From: Hemileia vastatrix
Lineage: Eukaryota > Basidiomycota > Pucciniomycetes > Pucciniales > Zaghouaniaceae
Length of the DNA: 64,000 nucleotides
Direction: 5' to 3'
Assembly: GCA_030280995.1 (NCBI GenBank)
Contig: JASXTE010000012.1
Location: forward strand, 9,652,001 to 9,716,000
Every line of letters starts with the position of its first letter. The first letter of the stretch is position 1. Made by a program: the position numbers and the translations under genes. This document shows positions 59,129 to 64,000 of this stretch, piece after piece. A model generated the notes under the pieces. It did no database searches. It worked only from the letters and a program-made list of their open reading frames with translations, and had not been told where the DNA came from.

Positions 59129-60334
59129 TTATTGAGGAATAAAAGTGTTGGATATAGTCGGAGGTGAATCAACTTGTTCATCTTCATACAGCTCTAACCA
59201 TTGATCTTTGAGTTCAGAAAGTAGGTTATGAAGTATAGTGCAACACAAAATCCAGTTGATCACCGCCTCCATTTCAGATTTATTTCTAGGAGGACTTCTT
59301 AATTCCCTTAAACTAGAAAAACGGCCTTTCAAGATTCCAATAGAATGTTCAATATGGACTCTTGACTTTGCCAAATGATTGTTGAACTTGGCATTTTGAC
59401 TGTCTTCTGAAGCTGCTCCCTGAAAAGCAGGAAGTACATACTTTCCATTCACATAAGCAGAATCTGCAAGAAGATACTGATCTTAATCAAAGAATTTTTC
59501 AGGTTCATTTGACATTTGCATTCTTTGGAAGACGTAGGAGTCATGACATGAGCCAGGATAGCCAGCAAAGAATGATATAAATTTTTTGTTTACGTCACAT
59601 ATAAGCTGAACAGAAATTAAATGTATATAAAGAAGATATATTTGTTTGTGTTAGTTTCAAAGAGAATGAAAGGAGTTAAAAATAATCTACCTCTTTTTAA
59701 GGTCAAAGTAATTGTTTCCACCTTGAGCAGGTTTCTGGCTCAAAGGAATAGTAGTACCATCAACAAAACTAATACATCCTGGGAAGCCTTCTGCTTGCAT
59801 AACCTGAGATGATTCAAGTCGCTCTTCTTTTGTTGGCCAGTTGAGAAGTTGAGATTCCAAGGAGTTGATGTCAGTGATACAACGTTTGGTATAAGTGTTA
59901 ACTGAACCATACCCTAAATCAAAGACATTTTCTAAACGTTTCAAAGCGGCTCCATTACCATTTGAACCCAAACTACATAGTGCGATGGCCAATTGAATTG
60001 AAGGATGTTGTTGTTCTTTTTGAGAATTATTGTTAAATATGGGATGATCCTGAATAAGCTCAAGCAATTTAAGGAAACATTCCTGATAAGTCCTGAACAG
60101 CTGTCTAAAACTGGGTGTAGATAGGTTAAGAAGTGTTTGGATGGTGTACTTGGGGGTATGAAGTACTTGAGGCTTTCTAGGAAGAAGGTAACGTTTTGTG
60201 GCCATTTTTGATAAAAAGACAAAATCTTCTTCTAGATCAGAATCAGAATCAGAATCAGATTCCAAGAGCAGTTCAAGAGCCATGAAAGTCATTGCTTTAT
60301 GTAATTTATCATGATTTGAAAGTGAGGAAGGCAT
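59129..60334 (-). pseudogene. Harbinger DDE transposase, lesioned
   Basis: ATG 60334 (MPSSLSNHDK). Exon 1 to 59691, a GT-AG intron (59690-59606), exon 2 59605-59129. Catalytic motifs of the DDE_4/HARBI1 type: first Asp in FVDGTTIPL, the LICD and GYPGSCHDS segments, second Asp in LLADSAY, Glu in RVHIEHSIG. Two problems: an in-frame TAA just before LLADSAY, and a one-base phase mismatch across the predicted intron. It is therefore probably inactive. Confidence 0.82.
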
Positions 60335-60560
60335 AACTCTTATATGATATGATATGAAGATGTAAGTGATGTACAATTTTTTGAGTTATGAAGTGTTATG
60401 CTGTGGAGTGCTGCGTATGAATGGGATGATGCTGACAAATCAGTGAAGTGGGACTTGATGGTGAAATCAGCACTTTTGGTTGAGAAAGTGCGGATTTGAG
60501 TGAAATAAGTGACTTTTTTCACTTTTGAAATCCACCAGTATTGGGGCTAGTGTGTTTTGG

Positions 60561-60642
60561 AAATCCGCACTTAGATAAGTGCGGATTTGGTCAAATTTAA
60601 GTGCGGATTTGTAAGTGCGGATTTGCCAGAACTGACACCCCC
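60561..60642. repeat. Right subterminal repeats and TIR of the Harbinger element
   Basis: AAATCCGCACTTAgATAAGTGCGGATTT is a near-palindrome, followed by two direct AAGTGCGGATTTG units and the TIR GCCAGAACTGACACCCCC. Confidence 0.75.
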
Positions 60643-61693
60643 TATTAAGTATACATCAATTTAATTATCATATTCCATATAAAGGGATGCATTTTTAAGT
60701 ATTTAATAAATAATTAATTAATTACATCCTTTTAATTATCTTATATTTTAATTACATTAATTATATAATTTAAATATGTAACTAAACCTTTTCATATAAA
60801 CTGTTATCCATAATTAGTGGCGCTTTTTTGACCCTTAATTGTGTCAATTAAATATTAAATAAATTAAAACACTTATTTAATAAAATAATATTCAAATTCT
60901 CAATTTAAATTAGCAATATCATTGAATTAATTATTTGTTTCATTTAAACTAGTAATTTAATTACATAGCTAAAACAATTAATTAATTTTTGCTTTATACT
61001 GAATTAGATTTGATTACATACTTTTTTGCGTCAAAACATTTTATTTGTTTCACTTAAAAAGCCTGAAAACACATTGTAATACCTGTTTTGCATTATTTTT
61101 TCTCATAGTTCTTATGTCACATGGGTTGTTTAGTTACTCATTATATTAGTTAACTGATTTGGGGATTTATGGTGGGAAAATTATTATCTTAATTGTGAAT
61201 TAATTATTTGTTTCATATTTTTCTCTCAATTACTATGTTACAATTCTTTTCTTTTATCTTCTTTTTTTATCTTATTCCTATTTTATATATACTCATTGTA
61301 GCGCTTCAGAGGTTCCATTGCCTATATAAAGGCCTTTGGTAAACCCCTTTTGCCACATCACTTATTACTCATCATATTTTTTAAATACATTATATCATAT
61401 TTTTATTTACATTTTTTAGTTGTACGTCAGCCTTCTTAAATACTAAAATAAAATCTTCAGGTTGTTTTAAGAGTATTTAAATATTTAGTTGTTGATAATT
61501 GAGCGGAGAGAAATAAAAGTACTTACTATATTAACCAGACTGTTCCTCATCCACTTTGTCTATTAGATCCTTTATTTCATTGTCTAATTCCCCTTACTCC
61601 CCTTCCTTCCCTTCTATTTTTACTCCTATCATCCTAATCTCCTTTTCCACCTTCCTTTTCACCATCTTCTAGACAAACCGGCTGACAGAAGAA

Positions 61694-61735
61694 GTATCTA
61701 TCTATCTACCTACCTATATTTCTATCTATCTATAC
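61694..61735. repeat. Tetranucleotide microsatellite (TATC)n, imperfect
   Basis: TATCTATCTATCTACCTACC...TATCTATCTATAC immediately after the solo LTR. A short (AT)n run follows at 61847-61871. Confidence 0.85.
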
Positions 61736-61871
61736 GTAATATGGATGAATAATTAGAAAAGTAGTCGTGACAATCTAAAGATTATTTAGGAATATATACA
61801 TATTTATTGTTAACATTTAAAGAACAATTAGCAAGATTATCTAGGAATATATATATATATATATATATATC

Positions 61872-62131
61872 CTATTTTTGATCTTTGGTTGTCACCAGTG
61901 ATTAAAAAGATGGTGGATGCGAGAATTTTGAGATTGATATAGCCCTTATGATGCTATGGTAGCAGTGTCAGGGTTTCTTCCGGAGTGAACCCTAGATTTT
62001 CATTACTCACCTATGGTAGCAGCATCAGTGTTTCTTCTGGAGTGAATTGGAGTTACACGTTTCTGCTGCACCACAGGTTATACTAGGTACATATTGCATA
62101 AATCACTAAGTACATTCTATATTATCCATCA
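61872..62131 (-). repeat. Possible 3' LTR region of the copia element
   Basis: On the minus strand AAGAGGGGGGG (62132-62142) looks like a polypurine tract, and TGATGGATAATATAG follows, a plausible LTR start. The far end is not determined. GTATGGTAGCAG...CAGnGTTTCTTCnGGAGTGAA appears twice (about 61955 and 62008). Confidence 0.4.
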
Positions 62132-62232
62132 TACCCCCCCTCTTAGTGATTTCCCTACTACCATGACAGTTCACCAAAGAAATAAAAATAAAAATAAATG
62201 AATTTAAAGAAATTGAAAATAGAAATATTCCA

Positions 62233-64000
62233 TCAGAAAACACCCAACAAAATTCTCTTTTCTCTCCAAACACCAGGACCTAGATTTTTTGTCAATAGAT
62301 CAGCCATCTTTTCACTTGATGAGACCCAAGAGATTTGAATCTCCTTTCAATTCACTTGTTCATTGACAAAATAGAATTCACAATCCACATGTCTACACCG
62401 TTTATCAGAAGGGTTTTCAGTTACTGCAATAATTGATCCTTTGTTGTCACAGTAGAGGGTAGTTGGACCATGGCACAACTCTACCTCACGCAGGAGATTC
62501 CTCATCCACAGTGCTTTTCTAGTAGCATTTGACATAGCCATCAATTCTGAGTGAAGTGAAGCAGTTGCTACTCTAGATTGACATTTTGACTGCCACAGAA
62601 TGAGACAGTTATTGACTTGCAGAACATGACCACCTGTAGCTCTAGCAAATTAACCACCCCATGTTGCATCACAATAAACTTCAGTCAATGGAATTTTGTT
62701 GACAGTTGGGAACAGATGAAATTTCATATCCTTGGTGAATTGCAAGTATTGCAGTAAATGACTCAGAGCATCCCATTCTTCTTTACCTGGTCTTGATGCA
62801 TGACGTGCCAGGAAGTTCAAAGGATAAGCTAAATCAGGTCTGGAACCTGCAACAAGGTAAGATAAAGAGCCTATGATAGATAGAAATTTGATTGCTTCTA
62901 GTGGAGGGTGTGTTTTTTTCTTTCAGTGAAGTTAAGGAGAGACCCATTGGCAATGGTGAGTAAGAAATCAGACCCGTTGGATTGTGTTCATTGAGAATTC
63001 TGTTGACCAGTGCAGGTTGATGAATGGTAAAACCCTGTGGACATCTTGAAACTGCTAAACCAACTATTGAAGATATACTGTTAGACCACTTCACCTTTAG
63101 CTTCTCCCCCATATCATCTTCCAAAACCTTCAAAACCCTCTCATCACTTCCAACCACCACACCATCATCTACATGAATCAAGAGAATTCCCTTTGATCCA
63201 TTCTTGGTCAATACATACACACTAGCATCTTGATTACTTGATCTATAACCTAAACTGGCCAAAATGTGGCTGAGATGTTTCCACCAACATCTTGCTGCCT
63301 GTTTGGTTCCATACAGAGCTTTCTTGAGTTTGCAAACATGGTCCAGGTTGGATGATTCAAATCCCTCAGGTTGTTTGACATAAATTTCTTCATCAAGATC
63401 ACTGTGAAGATAAGCTGCTGTAACATCAAAAGTTTTTATTGGCCAGTTGTAAGTTGCTGCAAGTGTGAGGATTAAATGTAGTGAAGCAAAAGTAGCAGTT
63501 GGTGCAAAAGTTTCATTGAAATCTACTCCCTCAATCTGTTTAAAGCCTTGGGTAACATATTGTGCTTTATGTTTGATAAATTTACCAAATTCATCTCTCT
63601 TGAGAGCAAAGACCCATCTGGCACCAGTTATAGCTTTGTTTGGAGGAAGAGGTACAACATCCCAAACATTCATTTTTGACATATTATTTAATTCTTCATT
63701 ACATGCTATTTTCCATTCACTAGAATCTGGTCTACTCATGGCTTTTTTGAAAGTTTTATGTACTTGTTCAGATAAATCACTAGCATTGCTGTTAATGAAA
63801 TCAACCAATATGTCCTCAGCAGATATAGTTTCTTCTGCTGTGAAATCTCCAAATTTCAAAGAGTTGAGAATGAAGTTAAGATTGCCTTTGGATGGAGGTT
63901 TGGATGGATAAGATTTAGTTAGAGAGTTGACAGAAAGATCTTCTCCTTCAGGTATAAATTTTGCCATAGCTGATTGAACAAAAGAACCAGTCTCAGGATG
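62233..64000 (-). pseudogene. Ty1/copia pol, 3' part (reverse transcriptase and RNase H)
   Basis: The frame is open from the window edge. Copia reverse transcriptase motifs in order: NVWDVVPLPPNKAITGARWVF, FDVTAAYLHSDLDEEIYVKQP, KLKKALYGTKQAARCW, LLIHVDDGVVVG (catalytic aspartates present). A one-base change in a poly-A run near 62920 shifts the frame. Downstream sequence then reads GSLSYLVAGSRPDLAYPLNF and copia RNase H (VYCDATWGG, LHSELMAMSNATRKALW, YCDNKGSI), with one stop near 62650, and ends at about 62233. Gag, protease and integrase lie outside the window. Confidence 0.85.

Larger units (their letters stand above)
55327..60642. mobile_element. PIF/Harbinger-like DNA transposon with two genes
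   Basis: The terminal inverted repeats GGGGGTGTCAGTTCTGGC and its complement continue into CAAATCCGCACTTA in both ends. TA flanks both sides. It carries ORF1 (DNA-binding protein, plus) and a DDE transposase (minus), the usual two-gene arrangement. Both genes have lesions. It is nested in the solo LTR. Confidence 0.92.
55146..61687 (+). repeat. Solo LTR of a third Ty3-like family, split by a Harbinger element
   Basis: TGTCAGCCAGGCTG... at 55146 and ...CCGGCTGACA at 61687 are flanked by GAAGA on both sides (55141-55145 and 61688-61692). Without the nested element it is about 1.2 kb. It contains a TATATAAAGG box near 61322 on the plus strand. No internal region adjoins, so it is a recombination-derived solo LTR. 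Confidence 0.82.

Overview
The window is AT-rich eukaryotic DNA packed with transposable elements. Short GT-AG introns (57-120 nt), chromodomain Ty3 retrotransposons and a PIF/Harbinger transposon suggest a filamentous fungus. A TE-bloated basidiomycete, for example a rust, is my guess; the sequence does not prove it. I found one plausible intact host gene, a four-exon RING-finger protein at 8298-9366.

Layout: 1-7100, 5' part of a Ty3 element on the minus strand (family I, copy 'I-a'), cut by the window edge, with a single open gag-pol frame. 7101-11986, host DNA with the RING gene, two fold-back MITEs and a decayed gene. 11987-21339, an old Ty3 element of a second family ('II-a', 1.3-1.5 kb LTRs, TSD GTAAT). 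22701-25589, a decayed transposase-less Harbinger copy. About 26459-35061, a decayed family I element ('I-b'). 35386-53531, family I locus 'I-c' with three LTRs, one of which is split by a young family II element ('II-b', 43553-53172, TSD GAAAC). 53574-55019, a hexanucleotide satellite. 55146-61687, a solo LTR of a third family (TSD GAAGA) carrying a nested Harbinger element at 55327-60642. About 62233-64000, 3' part of a copia element on the minus strand.

The main discovery is in the Ty3 elements. All five copies, from both families, carry two putative introns of exactly 58 nt near the start of gag-pol. Unspliced RNA reads straight through into Gag-Pol. Removing intron 1 shifts the frame by +1 into a long overlapping ORF that encodes a different coiled-coil/basic protein. 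That protein is recognisably conserved between the two families, for example in a KWxWDW motif. This looks like a splice-controlled, overprinted accessory gene.

A second notable result is an exact LTR-LTR junction (36189-36192) carrying the 2+2 nt expected of a 2-LTR circle. A third is a pair of Harbinger copies with shared arms but different DNA between them.
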